In this document: positions 23,811 through 35,975 of the stretch, in pieces | Numbering within the stretch: position 1 is the stretch's first letter | Layout: each line of letters begins with the position of its first letter | DNA from: Cryptomeria japonica | Lineage: Eukaryota; Streptophyta; Pinopsida; Cupressales; Cupressaceae | DNA length: 64,000 nt | NCBI RefSeq assembly: GCF_030272615.1 | Contig: NC_081410.1 | Coordinates: forward strand, 121,830,640-121,894,639 | Direction of reading: 5' to 3' | The notes under the pieces: model-generated | Seen by the model: only the letters and a program-made list of their open reading frames with translations | What the model was told of the DNA's origin: nothing | Database searches by the model: none | Program-made: the position numbers and the translations under genes

Positions 23811-23825
23811 GCCAAAGGGGGAGAT
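23811..23825 (+). other. Polypurine tract of copia B2
   Basis: GCCAAAGGGGGAGAT ends directly at the 3' LTR start TGTTGACAA. Confidence 0.9.
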
Positions 23826-25360
23826 TGTTGACAATATTGCATTATAACAGACAATGAAAGATTGTTGGCATTTCATAAGGATATTGAGAAGGTTGTTGAT
23901 GATTATGGATACAACTGATTAAAGATGTTTACTGTCTTGATATTATTATTTTGTCATTGATGTCAAGAAATTGATTTTCTAATTCAGTATGATGTTGTCA
24001 TATCTTGAGAAGTATGATTTAAAGAATATAAAGATGTCGATAAAAGACACAAGAAAGAATATGATGAATAAGGGGATGAATAAGGTATTCAATGGGCAAC
24101 TACTACCGAGTCAGACAATGATGACATCATGATGTTTAGATTGTTTTAACATCATACATATGTTATAAATTGTAAAGGTTAATACTATACTATGTTACCA
24201 AGCAAAGAACCTAGTCGGTAAACCCTAAGGTTATCGCTATTGGTTAATGAAGGCAGAATGTCTATCGAGTGAATTTTAGTATTCACTGAGTTATAATTGA
24301 GTTGCTACCAAGTTGTAACTGAGCTATAACAGAATGCATTAAATGTTTGCATGCGTTATTTAATGAAGGAAGCTGATGAGATGGAACTGATTAAATGATT
24401 GGTGAGCCATGGATGGAGTTTGTTAATGAATCTAAGGCAATGGAAAGTTAGCATGAAGATCTACAACACAGATTGAACCACAATACCTTGGCACAAGTTC
24501 CAAGAAATGTTTGCAAGTTCCAAGTTGGGGTGAAATGTTTTCAGATCGAAAGATGCATTGAACCTAGACAAGATTGAAGATCTGATGGCTATGGTTGATC
24601 ATGGGAAATGTGATCAAGGAGATTAAGCGGTCATCTAATTGTTTATAAATAGGAAACTGTTGATAAACAATGTATGCGAGCAAGTGTATGCACGGGGATG
24701 CTACATAGTGATTACCGAGCACAGAAGCTTGAAGACCTGTTTGAATAACAGAGTATAGAAGCCCAATAGATAGACAAGATTAGTTCTATGTCTAGATTGT
24801 ATTGAACAAATAGGAATTTGCTTTAGCATTTTAGATGTGAAGTTGCAGATAGAGTTTTATTACTGTTATTTTGTGAAAGTGATAGAAAATCTCTTAACCA
24901 AGTGGACTTAACAGTCTTATTTGTAAAACCCTCTAGCAAGGTGACATTCTGATTGAGTTTTTGAAATCCTTTAACAAGGTCACTTCTAACAAGGTGAAGA
25001 TCCTAATAGATCTGAGGGAAATCCCTTAACTAGGTCACATCTAGCAATGTGTTTGTAATCTTTAACAGGATTTGCTTTTAACCGAGCATACTGTAGAAGA
25101 GTATATTTCTTAGTGGGTCCAAAATCCCACAGGGATTTTTCCCTATTTGGGTTTCCACGTTAAATCTGGTGTTATGAGGTTTATGATGTTTATATGCTTT
25201 TGAGTTTGCATGTTTGACAGTTTTGGTTATATTACTAATATATATGTTACCGAGGTTAAATCTGATGTTTTTATGGATGATTAAGTTTGTATGATTCACC
25301 CCCCCCCTCTCATCTTGTTGGTTATTGGATTTGTACTTATATTAAGTATCAGAACTATCA
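23826..25360 (+). repeat. 3' LTR of copia B2
   Basis: A 1,535-bp LTR matching 17625-19175 with scattered substitutions. TATA box at 24644-24651, hairpin at about 25127-25159, short C-run at about 25299-25307. Confidence 0.93.
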
Positions 25361-25976
25361 GCTATTGATTTTGATAAAACAATTTTGCACATCCAGAGAA
25401 TTGAATGGAGTAACTATAAATAGAATATTAGATGGAACTCATCTTTAAGAGCAATAATCTCATTTTGCATACACTATGAGAGAACAATATGCCAAAATGG
25501 AGAACCCCCACGAAGAGGGATCAACAACAAGGCTTTGGAGAACTATAGCTGAGAACCAAACATTGTGTGATTCAATGCCAGAATATGTGAAGCTTGTTGA
25601 TTTATGTCTTACCATGGTATTGGGTTCCATGGAAGATGAGAGAGTTTTCAGTGCTTTGGGGTTCCTAAAATCAAAGCTAAGAAACAAACTAGACAAAAAT
25701 TTAGAAAATTGCTTGAGGCTCTATACATCTAGGTATGATGTCCACACTTTTCCTTACGATAGGGCACTACAAATCTGGAGTTCCAAATATGAAACAAGAG
25801 GTTTGGGCAACACTTCAAACCAAAGTTCTAGTGGGACTATTTGCCCATGTACTGGACCTACTGGTAGCATTGAGATGTAGTTTGGCGAAGGTATGCAGAC
25901 TCAGAGTGAAGAAACTCAAACCACAGACAAGAATCAAGAAAGCTTTGAATTTGATGAGGATGAATGGCAACTGTAA
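25361..25976 (+). pseudogene. hAT transposase, C-terminal dimerization part
   Basis: Continues the transposase frame of 15336-17624 after removal of copia B2 and one target copy. In-frame stops occur at 25446, 25455 and 25878. It encodes the hAT C-terminal dimerization region (MEDERVFSALGFLKSKLRNK, then LENCLRLYTSRYDVHTFPYDRA), including the Glu of DERVFSAL in the usual position, and ends with an acidic tail (ESFEFDEDEWQL) at TAA 25974. The perfect continuation of frame across a 7.7-kb insertion confirms both the insertion boundaries and the single-exon structure of this part. Confidence 0.88.
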
Positions 25977-26860
25977 GAGATTGGTATTTATTAATCTTAT
26001 TACTGTATCTCATCATTCATATTACAAAAGCATATTACTTTTTGCAATTAGAATTTAATATTGATTTGTAATTGTATTTTTCAATTTTCTATTTCCGGAT
26101 TTAAAATAGCATAATAAAAAAATAAAAATAAAAACATAATGTGTTTATTGATACAAAGATGTTTATTGTTTATTTATACATGTTTGAGTCTCAAATCTGT
26201 GTGATAAATTTCAGAACCATATGATACAATTCATCCAATAGTAATACACATCTCGAGAACTTAGATATTCATTAATTCTTTCAAAATATAGCCATATGAT
26301 ACAATTCATTCAATAGTAATACACCAATCTATTTGATTCTCCATGAAAATTGCAAAAGTGAATACAAAGTTTCAGAACCCTTTGCAAATGACCCTGAATT
26401 CCCTTTTATAGAAACAAGAGAGCAACAACAGCTCCTTTGTGATTCTCCAATGTCCATGCAAAAGTGAATACAAAGTTTCAAAACCCTTTGCAAATGACCC
26501 TGAATTCCCTTTTATAGAAACAGGGGAGCAACAATAGCTTTGGGTCGAATTGCAAGTTTGCAACATGTGAAGACTGAACATCAAAATCACAAACTCAACA
26601 CGGATTTATATGGCCGCCACAATCCGTATTAGCAATTTAACATCTGCTACATGTTTGATTTCTCTTGTTCAAAAAATAGAGTTCAAAATTAAATATTACT
26701 TCACGCCATGACAAATTAAACATAGATAATAGAAGTGCCTCAAACTTACTAATCATAAATAGAGAAATGCATAAATGTTAAAGCAAGGGAGAATTTGAGA
26801 ATACAAATTTATTGGCTGAAGTTTTGCACTGTGCATCATAGATTCATAGGCTAGATTAGC
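25977..26860. other. AT-rich 3' flank of the hAT gene with short direct repeats
   Basis: No coding sequence is seen. Two direct repeats are present: CATATGATACAATTCATC/T-type copies of about 33 bp at 26219 and 26293, and a 106-bp-period pair at about 26336-26432 and 26442-26539, whose shared core includes TGCAAATGACCCTGAATTC. These could be subterminal sequence of the hAT element; I could not locate terminal inverted repeats. Confidence 0.5.
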
Positions 26861-27003
26861 AAAATAGAAATAGCGAGTGCTGGTTTTTTCCTATTCATTA
26901 AATAGATTCATAGGCTGGATTAGAAAAATAGCAAACAAAAAAAAACATAAAACCTTGAAATTGAGAGTAAAAGAAGAAAATTGTGTAATACATACTATGA
27001 TTC

Positions 27004-30000
27004 TTAAGAATTATGTGCCAGTTTTTGTAGGGTGCTCCACTCTTCGTCTGATGGAAGGTCAATATTTTGTAAACTATGGAAAGTCAACTTCAACTTCATC
27101 AACATTCCATATTTAGAAGATTTACTTGACATCATTGTTTCATCCAATACCGAATTCAGAGTTGTAAATGGTTGGATGAATTCCAGAAAGCTTTGGGGAG
27201 TTGTGTCCTTTGGAAGCAAGTCTAAATCAGACTTCATTTTTATCTCCATGCTTTTTTTTAAGCTTCTTCTCCAATGAATTTATTTGATGGGTCAATGGTC
27301 TTAGGCAAACGAAGTTTAATCAAATTATTTTTCTTTTCTTACAGCTTCAAGATCATTTTTCCACAATTTTCTATAACTTCTGATGTTTCCCTTAGCTTCT
27401 AGCATTTTTGAATGATAGATGATGTCTTAACTGTGGCATCAATGCAGCTCTTAATTCCCTTGGATGCCAAGTAGTTGTCACTGGAACTGTAGACTACTTT
27501 CAGAATTTTTTTTGCCATGTCCTCTTTTGAATAAACATGTGTGCTCTTGTCATAGTGCCCTTTAATTTTCATATAAATTAGTCTCAGACTTTCAATCAAT
27601 TGAAACCATTCACACAACTTGTCACTCCTTTGCATTATTTGCCGTCGAATGTTTTCTTGTATATACTTCGTTGTATTTTTCATATTATCTTTCAATCTAT
27701 CCTCCAAAGTTTTTATTTTATCATTTGCAATGTGTAGGTCTTCTTTCATTTGTGCACATTTTTTTCTTTCTTCCTCTACTTCCTCATGCAAATGTTATTC
27801 TTTTTCCTTCCCATGATCCAATAGGTCCTATAATTTTCTCATTTTGGCAGTAGCAGACTCATAACTTGTATAATTTTTTAAAACTGGTTCTTTCCTCATC
27901 AAATTTTTTACTGCTTTTAGCCAGTTTTTCTATCAAGCCCTTCAATTCTACATCCATCTTCTCCTGCTCTGCAATTTCTACTGCAGAGCCCGAATTTTTT
28001 ATCCTTTTCTATAAATCGTTGCACTTGATATCTGTTGCTTTCCTCCTTGATTTTTTCGTTTTCCAGGTCTACCTGTAACTTTTCTATTTGTTTCTCCAGT
28101 TTATTTTTTTCTCTCTCCACCTTTAGTAGTGAAGTGTAGACCACTTCATTAGTACTTTTTGACACACTAATTTTGTCCACATTATGTACTTTGGAAAAAT
28201 CCATTTGGAGGGTGCTAACTTGAAATTGAGAGGGATCTATCTGACTGTGTGGTGGATTTTTATCGTTAGTTGGGGTAGATAACATAACAACCATGAACTC
28301 CATCATATCTTTCTATGGGTCATATGTTGGAAATACCCTATTCCTTGCAAGTTGTTCATTTACAACTTTAGTCAAGGAAACCTTATGAAATACTTTGTTT
28401 TTTTCTTTATTTTCTTTTGTTGTGTGTTCATATTTTTCATAGTAATCACGAAATTGAAAATCTGGCCTTGTTGAAGCAATTGAATGTTTGAAAGGTGACA
28501 TAGGAATACCATAGGCTCCAGTTCCACTTATTCCTGTGGTTTTAACTAATGCTTGACTAGGATTACCAACAACAGTTCTTGATCCTATCCCACTCCCACT
28601 GACACTTTCCTGTGCAATTTTCATAATCTTTTGAGGTGTGTGATCTGAAGCTGCAAATGATTGATTTGTAGTGTTAGTGGCACTTGATATAGGATTCTCA
28701 ATAGTATTAGATTGAGTATCTACCACTAATGGCCTCTTGCAAGAGATTTTTTGTTGTTTCCCTTGTCCAACACAAAGACAACTAGTATCAGTAGTAGTAC
28801 CCATGCCAACCCCACCAATCATAGCGGCACTTGACTGAACAATAATAGGAATACTATCCCCAGATTCCCCACCAGCAGAAGTGGCACTTGATTCACCACC
28901 AATGGGAATACCATGATGTGTTGGTGGTTGTGAATTTGAACCTAAAACAAATGTAGATGGACCCTGAGGGTAATGAGTAGTACCTATCGGTGATGAATCT
29001 GAAGAATCAAGTCCAATGAATGGTTTAACAAGACCTTTTGATTTTGACCCTGATGGAAGTTGTACCTGAAGTGGATACCAAATGTCCCCTCCTCTGGGAC
29101 CTAGACCACCACCTTCAAAACCCATTTTTTCCACAACGCTTGCCCCTTTGCTATATTTGTCTTTCATTGCCTCATGGACTGCACCTAATATTTTAGGTAC
29201 TATAGTACTTGTTTGAGTGGGCTCAACCTCATATTGATCATCATCTTCACTCATGTCATGTGTTGTTGTGGGATGCTCCATATTCCATATTTTTCTAAAC
29301 TCTCCATCCTCGTCGATGGTCTCAAATTTTGCACTTGTCTTTGGTTCCCCGAGATTACTCCTCATAGTCCAAAAATCATTTATTTTGGTTTGAGTCCAAT
29401 AATTCTCTTTACATTCGTGCAGAATTTATTTGGGAATAGTTTTCTTAGATGGATTAATATATTTTAGATAGAAATTGTAGGACCTCCTATTTTGGATGCC
29501 CTGGCCCTCCTCTATTGTCCTCTGTGTGTGCAAGGCCATCATTTGTGATAAAATTTCTTCTATTGAAATGTTATTGTCAGCTGCAATTTTCTCCATCTCT
29601 TTTTCAACCTCATCCCAGGAATCCATGTTTGTAAGCTTCTCTAGCAATGGTTTACTTTCATGTTGACATAACGCTGAAGAGTTCCCATTTTTCTTAAGCC
29701 TTTCTTGAACTACACCGATTGGATCATACTACCAGAGACCCTCATCACCAAAACTGTCAAAAAATCATGTGCCACATTGAATGCTTTTCTCTCAAATGTG
29801 AACCCTCCACATGAGAAAGGCAAGGAAGGAAATATGCTCTTCTTTTGCTGACCATGGAAGTGCCTATCTATGCTCTCCAATTGCCGTACATACTCTAATG
29901 CAAATACCCTCTATGTCACATGTATTGGAAGTCTGTATGGTTTTACTATCGATCCGTAAAACCTTAACACAATGAATTCTTCCATGAAGAACCAGTCAGC

Positions 30001-31080
30001 CAATTCTATTTGACTTCCTAGTTGAATGCAATCTCTAGAAGACACAGGCAACCTAGGCATTGGAGTGCTTGTAATTTAATTATACATTGGTGCCAAAAAG
30101 AAGTCTACAAAATGGTTGTAGTTCTTTCTGTTATCATGCATCCTCATCTTTGGTGTCCAATCATATATTGGACACTCCGTTCTCTTCCCAGTCTGTTCAT
30201 CAATATTATAGCTCACAATTTGAAGCTTGTTGGTCTCGAATATTGCACGATACTTGGATAGAAGGAGATAGCACAAGTAGGATGAGAACCTAAATATCTT
30301 ACCGGAACCTTTTTTGATCATTAGTAATTGTTTTTGCATGGATTTTACAATGTGCTCAATAAAATTATATCTTACTGGCTGACCTACACAATGGATATTA
30401 TTAATCATTTCAAGAAGGCTTGCACCCACTTCCCTATCATTTTCAAATCCCAGGAAAAATGATAGAAAGGAAATAGTATCCCCAACCCATGGAACAAAAA
30501 ACTTAGAATCATAAGGAGGCTTATGATTACGATCCAACACAATACCAGTACCACTCTTTATTAGACCTTTGATAAATGAATCTCTGCGACTTGGATTGAG
30601 ACCCTCATAATTCCCTGCCAGCATTTCAAGGTGAATTTGGATGTTTGAGTTTTGGGCTTCAAAACCTAGGTTCAACAAACGAGCAAATTCTTCCTCGTTT
30701 ATGGATAGAATTTCCTCTTTTGTATTTTTATTGACAATTGCTTTTTTATCTTCATCATAATTTTTGGCACAGACCATGACAAAATCAGGGCAAGGGAATA
30801 CTTCAGGTAACACCATGCTTCCCAATCCAACATCCCATGATGCGATTTTATATGTTCTTTGTTGTAACATTGGGTTGAAAATAATAAATTTTGCCCTGCA
30901 TGGATCTGTCACCTTACTAGATAATGCATATCTAATATCTATGATACGCTTTTCACCATGGATAGCAGGGTCATAAATATCATGGTATTCATCAGTGAAA
31001 CTTGGTGTTTTAACCAGTTCGGTTAGGTACTTTTTTTTCTCTTGGCTTCTTGTTGAACTACCGCTTCTCGTTTTCCCCAT
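27004..31080 (-). pseudogene. Unrecognised large gene: G-patch-like motif and long coiled coil
   Basis: I do not recognise this protein. From ATG 31080 (MGKTRSGSSTRSQEKKKYL) a 334-codon open segment encodes an unknown domain (motifs EEFARLLNLGFEAQNS, NYEGLNPSRRDSFIKG, FVPWVGDTISFLSFFLGF). The frame continues past a TAA (30076) and a TAG (near 29911), shifts near 29760, then runs through DEVEKEMEKIAADNNISIEE to a G-patch-like segment (GASVVEKMGFEGGGLGPRGG, about 29070-29155) and a Gly/Ser/Thr-rich stretch. After a TAG at 28313 the same frame enters a heptad-rich coiled coil (KLEKQIEKLQVDLENEK; EEVEEERKKCAQMKEDLH) to about 27560, then a C-terminal part to 27004. About 1,360 codons carry only some ten lesions. 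It could be a transposon-carried accessory gene or a captured host-like gene; G-patch would suggest RNA binding or helicase contact, which is inference. Confidence 0.6.
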
Positions 31081-31489
31081 CACTATTATTATTAATAATT
31101 CAAAATAATGCTAGATAAAAACCTAAAAATGCTAACCCTCAAATTGGACCATGAGATTACCAAAAGCAAAAAAAAATGGGATGTAGGTATTCTAAATTTT
31201 ACCTGGAATTTCTATTTCACTAAATTGGCGCAAACAGTCTCTGTTGCAACTTGCATTCCTCAATCTAGTAGTTGTTTCTTAATCTCCCTCGATTTACAGG
31301 TTTGTCCATGAAATGAAATACGATTATGATTTACGAGTCTCTTATTTTGAAAACTCTGAAAAGTAGAAAAGTAATACCTAAAGGGCAAAATATCTAGAAC
31401 CATGTTGTAATTCTATTAATTATTATTAAAAACTATTCCATGCCAAAGGACAAAACATTCATTAGAATCATTACTTCAGTATAAATTCT

Positions 31490-31821
31490 GAGGACATTGG
31501 ACTTGATTATATTTAATTAAATTTAAAACGTTTCAATTCTGGGCAAAGTTCTCACAAATGTGTTCACTTCCCACATTTGGGCCGAAATCCACCCTAAGTC
31601 ATTGATCTTTGCTCATCCAACGGACGATTGTACCTTTTGTCAGATGCCATGAGTCCCATGACTTCAGCCCTTTTTCTGGCACGTCACCATACTCGTGTCA
31701 CTTTTCGGGTCTATTTTTTAAGTCTATTTAATCATTTTAAACTTCCACCCGAAAAAGATCTTTATAGACTTAATTATATTTAATTAAATTTAAAATGTTA
31801 AATTCTGGGCGAAGTTCTCAC
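31490..31821. repeat. ~265-bp tandem repeat array, left part
   Basis: One full unit (31551-31816) and part of another, as judged from CTCACAAATGTGTTCACTTC recurrences. Each unit holds TTTGGGCC, TTGATCTTTG.TCATCCAACGG, a ~30-bp AT block TTAATTATATTTAATTAAAT and GGGCGAAGTT. The array is cut at 31821 by the Tat element and continues at 50498. It lies 400-740 bp upstream of the unknown minus-strand gene. Confidence 0.88.
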
Positions 31822-33224
31822 TGTAGTCACATAAATCTGTCCATTTTAATTAAATGAATATTTCATATTTATTTGGTTAAAAATCCACAAGCCATCAGTT
31901 AATTAAATTAATATTTATTTAATTCATCTTCAAAACATTCTCCTATTAATTAAATAAATTATTCAATTTATTTTAATTCATTCATTAAACCAAATTCACA
32001 ATTAATTAAATGAATAAATTCTATTTATTCAATTTAATCCTCTTTCTTCTATTAAATAAATTAAATAAAATATTTATTTAATCATAAATCCCACCCCCCA
32101 CTTGCATTTTCCTACAAATGCAAGTTGAAATAAATTTATTTTATTTTAATTAAAATCCTATTTTCCCTCACCCACCAAATCCACTTGCACTCCTAAAACC
32201 CCCTTCTATATTCTTCTAACCCCTTCCTAATTAGCCTAATCCATCCCCTAATTATTGTCACATTCCTAAGCAACTTGGAGTCACTTCTCAAAGACTTCAA
32301 AGTCTTTGAAAAGCATTAAATGCTTGGTGTGTTCAACAATTTAACCTCTAAAAGTCTTCCAAACCACTTATGGCTCTTACATGACCATTTCTGGTTAACC
32401 CCTAACTCAACCCTCATGTGACTCATGTGTCTCCTCAAGCATTTATTGCTTTGACCATGGTTATCCTTTTAACCCTTGCACAAGAGTTTATCCATTGGAT
32501 AAAAGCTTTATTCTTTGAATAAAGAATTTATTCACTCAACCCAACCTTGACCTTAACTCCCAAGTTAACCTTCAGGTCATGTCAAGCATTTAATGCTTAT
32601 TCCCTCTCATCTCAATCTATCTCATATTGACACTTGTCATCCTGGGATTGGGTTGAAAGCCTTCACATGGATTTGATATCATTCAATCCTGACCCTTGTT
32701 GAGATTACTCAATCTCAACAATCCATTGTTCCATTTTTCCTATAAATAGAGCCCATTTCTTCATAATCCAGATCCTGAAAACTTGTATGCATTTAATCTA
32801 TAGGCATTTCTAGAGAGCATTTAGCATCATATTCACTCTTTTGGTTTAAAATTAATTAGTTAATTAGATAAATCTCTTATTTTAGCTTTTATTCACACTT
32901 TCGTAGCATTAAGTTATAAGCATTTTCAATCTTCAACCTCCATAAGCATCCATAGTGCAAAAAGCTACTGAGAGCTACACTAATTTGGAACTTGGAGAGG
33001 AGAGGAACAAAGGAGAAGGATCTAAGAGCATGTTAAAAGGCATTTGGAGATGCCTTATTGTATTTACTTCCATAGTTAAATATTTTATCATGTTTTTAGT
33101 GTCTCTTTTGATATGCCTGCTTAGATTAGTTTTTGGTTGATTAACACTAACGGTTTTCTTGTGTTTTTGTGTGTTATATGACCACAGCCTTTAGTCTAAC
33201 CTTGCCCCATTTTGTAGAGCATCA
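31822..33224 (+). repeat. 5' LTR of the Tat element
   Basis: AT-rich TTAATTAAAT-type sequence fills the first 300 bp. A TATA box lies at 32741-32749 (TATAAATAG), followed by a downstream R-U5 region. The palindromic CAAAGACTTCAAAGTCTTTG block (about 32296-32315) is a potential hairpin and recurs in the 3' LTR at about 49563. Confidence 0.93.
32741..32749 (+). promoter_or_regulatory. TATA box of Tat 5' LTR
   Basis: TATAAATAG in the context TTTTTCCTATAAATAGAGC. An identical box is at 50014-50022 in the 3' LTR. Confidence 0.7.
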
Positions 33225-33245
33225 TTTGGTGAACCCAACGTGAAT
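33225..33245 (+). other. Putative primer-binding site of the Tat element
   Basis: TTTGGTGAACCCAACGTGAA directly follows the LTR end. The related LARD-like element has TTTTGGTGAACCTGACTCC at the same place. I do not assign the tRNA. Confidence 0.65.
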
Positions 33246-35975
33246 CAAGCACCCAACAATATTTTTTTTTACAAAACTAACTTTTTGACTGTTTAGCTTG
33301 AGACACAAGTCGCGTTTTCGTTCGTGCTTTAGCACTATTATTTTTGGTATTATAGCATTTTTGTTCTTACAATAGCACTATTGTCCAAGAATTAGCACTT
33401 TTTCTAGTAGTATGGCACTTTTGTTCATTAGTTAGCCATTGTTTTTCTATCTTAGCACTTTTGTATTGTTGTAAAAATCATTTCCTTTAGTGCTTTTGTC
33501 TTTATTATAGCGCGTTTGCGTTAAGTAGCGCTTCTGTTTTCACACAGAGTAGTGATATTGTAACAGAACGTTGTAAAAAAGGCCTTGTAACTAACAAAAT
33601 CATTTTTTTAAGGCTTGTGGAATCCCACCATATGGTCGAATTTTACTAACTGTTTGCTTCATGTGCAGGTTTTAAACTAACTCTTTTTTTGGCTTAAAAA
33701 TAAAAAACACTTCATTTTGGTGCTCTAAAAACTTACAATCAAATTTTATTTCTTTGCAAGTTACGTTCACTTCATTTTTGGTGCTCTAAAACTTACAATC
33801 AAATTTTATTTCTTTGCAAGTTAGGTTCACTTCATTTTTGGTGCTCTAAAAACTTACAATCAAACTTTATTTTTTGCAAGTTAGGCTTCATTTTTCTTTT
33901 GGTGCTTAAAAATCAACAAGGCAAAATTTATTTCTTGCATCAAACAAAAAATTCACAATCAACACTTCAACTTATGGTGCAAGTAAAAAGAACGATCAAC
34001 TTGTCTCAATTTTGCAAAAACGATTTTACTTCATGCAAAACATGTTTTTCATTAAGTTGACTAGGATTTCAAATTCTAATTTACTCAACATTTTGCCTTT
34101 GAAGTTAAAAAGAAAATCATGGTTGTTGGAGCAACATCTCCAATGAGATAGAACATCATTGCAATGACAAGTTAAAAAGAACAAATGTATTTTGTGTTTG
34201 GCACACTTGTGCAAAAGAGCTGGACGAGTGGTCCTACTTCTAACACACACTATCCTCTCCCTTGGCTTTCGTGGTCCTAGGTGCAACACTAAAGTTTTAT
34301 CTTTTTAAGAGAGGCCTGCCAAGAGACACATCACTCTTGGGAATGACCTCACGTGGTGAATTCTTCGAGCTACTATAGAAATCAGGTCAGAGCGAAAGTT
34401 GTAGCCTTGGGTATAGTTGTTCCTATTGTGTAACTTGTCGAAAGGACAAATGGGCCCCACCACAAGTTACAAGGCTCTTAAGTGAGTCACTGCAGAATGA
34501 ACTTATGTCTAAAAATATCAAAAATTACTAAACACTTTTAAGTAGTAGCCCACTCATTCTATTGATTGAGGATATTTGTGATAAATTTAGTGCAAGAGCA
34601 TACATGGTTTTGCTCCCAAGATACTCACCATACATATTTCCTTGAGTAGAAACATAGCTTTTTGGAAGGTTACTTGTAGCCCAATAAAAGTGGTGACTCC
34701 CCCATCATAGGGATCATCTATTTGTTATGCTCGTGCAATAATTAGTATATCATATCCTTACCTGCCACAGCGGGATTCATAAGGTATGTAGTACCAAAGT
34801 CGAAGAAATATCAAGATGTGGGCTGAAATTATCGCAACTGGCCATTTGACCTTAGGGATGAAAATTGTTTGAAGTGTTTTCGTTTTTGAGTCAAGACTAG
34901 TGAAAATTGAGCCGACTTCAGGCTTTGGAAACACCTAAAATACATTTGAAGGAAAGGGTCATAAAAAGTTCAAAAGATTGGGTTGATCTAGACCCATACT
35001 TACTTGTACCTTTTGAGGCAACATTCTTGTGTTTGTGAGCTTGCTTTGTTTTCTTGTCAAAGAAACATCATAAACCCAAATCAAAACAAGTATTCATCCA
35101 ACACAAACATTTTCAAAAGATCAAAAACCAAGAGCAACAACAAAAAGTATCAAACTATATGACCATTCTTCACATCTTGAGAAAGAAGAATCTTCATCAA
35201 CACATCAACTTGAAGAAAAAACCATTAAGCTCAAAGGCTTTTATCAGAAGGAGGAAATTCTTCTATCTTAATAGACAGATCTTTGTCTCTCATAGAACCT
35301 TCTTACGTCAGATGCATCTTTACCTTCAAGGGAAATCAAACAAATTTGATCCATAATCATTAAACGGTAGAGCTTTTACTCAATACAGAGCTTTGAGTTA
35401 TCATCAAAATAAAGGAGGCAAGATCAATCCTACTTTCTTTCCAGATATTTGTATCACATATAACTCAGCTAGGGTAGAACCACCAACCCATGAACAAGCA
35501 AAGGAAGAATTTGTTCCTTTTGTAACACAAAGTTTCTATTGAAGTTGAACATCTCATCCATTATCATATTCACATCTCATCTAATCCATTCCAACTCTCA
35601 AAACATCAAAATATTTTTATCCTAAGTTCTATTTTGATATTGCTTGAATCAAATACAACACATCACTTTTAGAGTGTCTCTACATCTAGGATAAACTCAT
35701 CCTAAGAGACATTTCTACGCAGGTTAAAACTAGTCTATGAGTGAATCCTCTCATTACTAGGTAGTTGAGTCTGTAATACATCTCACATCTCTAAACCTTA
35801 TCACATCAAACTTTGTTAATCCAACACAACAAGCAATTCAAGAAGGAACTTTGGTAGCATCTACCTTTAAGTGCTAGAGATTCATATGCAAAACACTTCA
35901 CCAAACATTAATCTTCCATTTCATCACCAACTCATCATCATTTTCATCAAACTTCAACAAAAACTTGTAAACAAA
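33246..35975 (+). other. Untranslated leader of the Tat element
   Basis: 2.7 kb without a supported ORF. It contains an array of about ten TAGCACTTTTG-type motifs (33318-33545), a 60-61-bp tandem repeat (33709-33930), and a unit ending CCCAAGATACTCACCAT (about 34610-34632) that resembles CCCAAGACACTCACCAT at the right window edge, indicating a related leader there. Only short, non-homologous ORFs are present (e.g. 35054-35356, Lys-rich). Confidence 0.6.
33709..33930 (+). repeat. 60-bp tandem repeat in the Tat leader
   Basis: Three clear units plus a degraded fourth. Each contains TTGGTGCTCTAAAA, CTTACAATCAAA and TTTGCAAGTTA. Period is 60-61 bp. Confidence 0.85.

Larger units (their letters stand above)
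17625..25360 (+). mobile_element. Ty1/copia retrotransposon, family B copy 2
   Basis: A 7,736-bp full-length copia in plus orientation inserted in the hAT transposase gene. Flanks are GCTAC (17620-17624) and GCTAT (25361-25365), a target duplication with one mismatch. It has 5' LTR 17625-19175, PBS 19178-19189, one gag-pol frame 19241-23425, PPT 23811-23825 and 3' LTR 23826-25360. It is the same family as copia B1 but retains all domains. Confidence 0.95.

Noticed and set aside
32955..33140. 61-codon ORF with a hydrophobic segment, present in both Tat LTRs (also 50228-50413)
   Set aside because: It starts with GTG, not ATG. The two copies differ by three amino-acid-changing and one silent substitution, so there is no sign of selection; similarity only reflects LTR identity at insertion.
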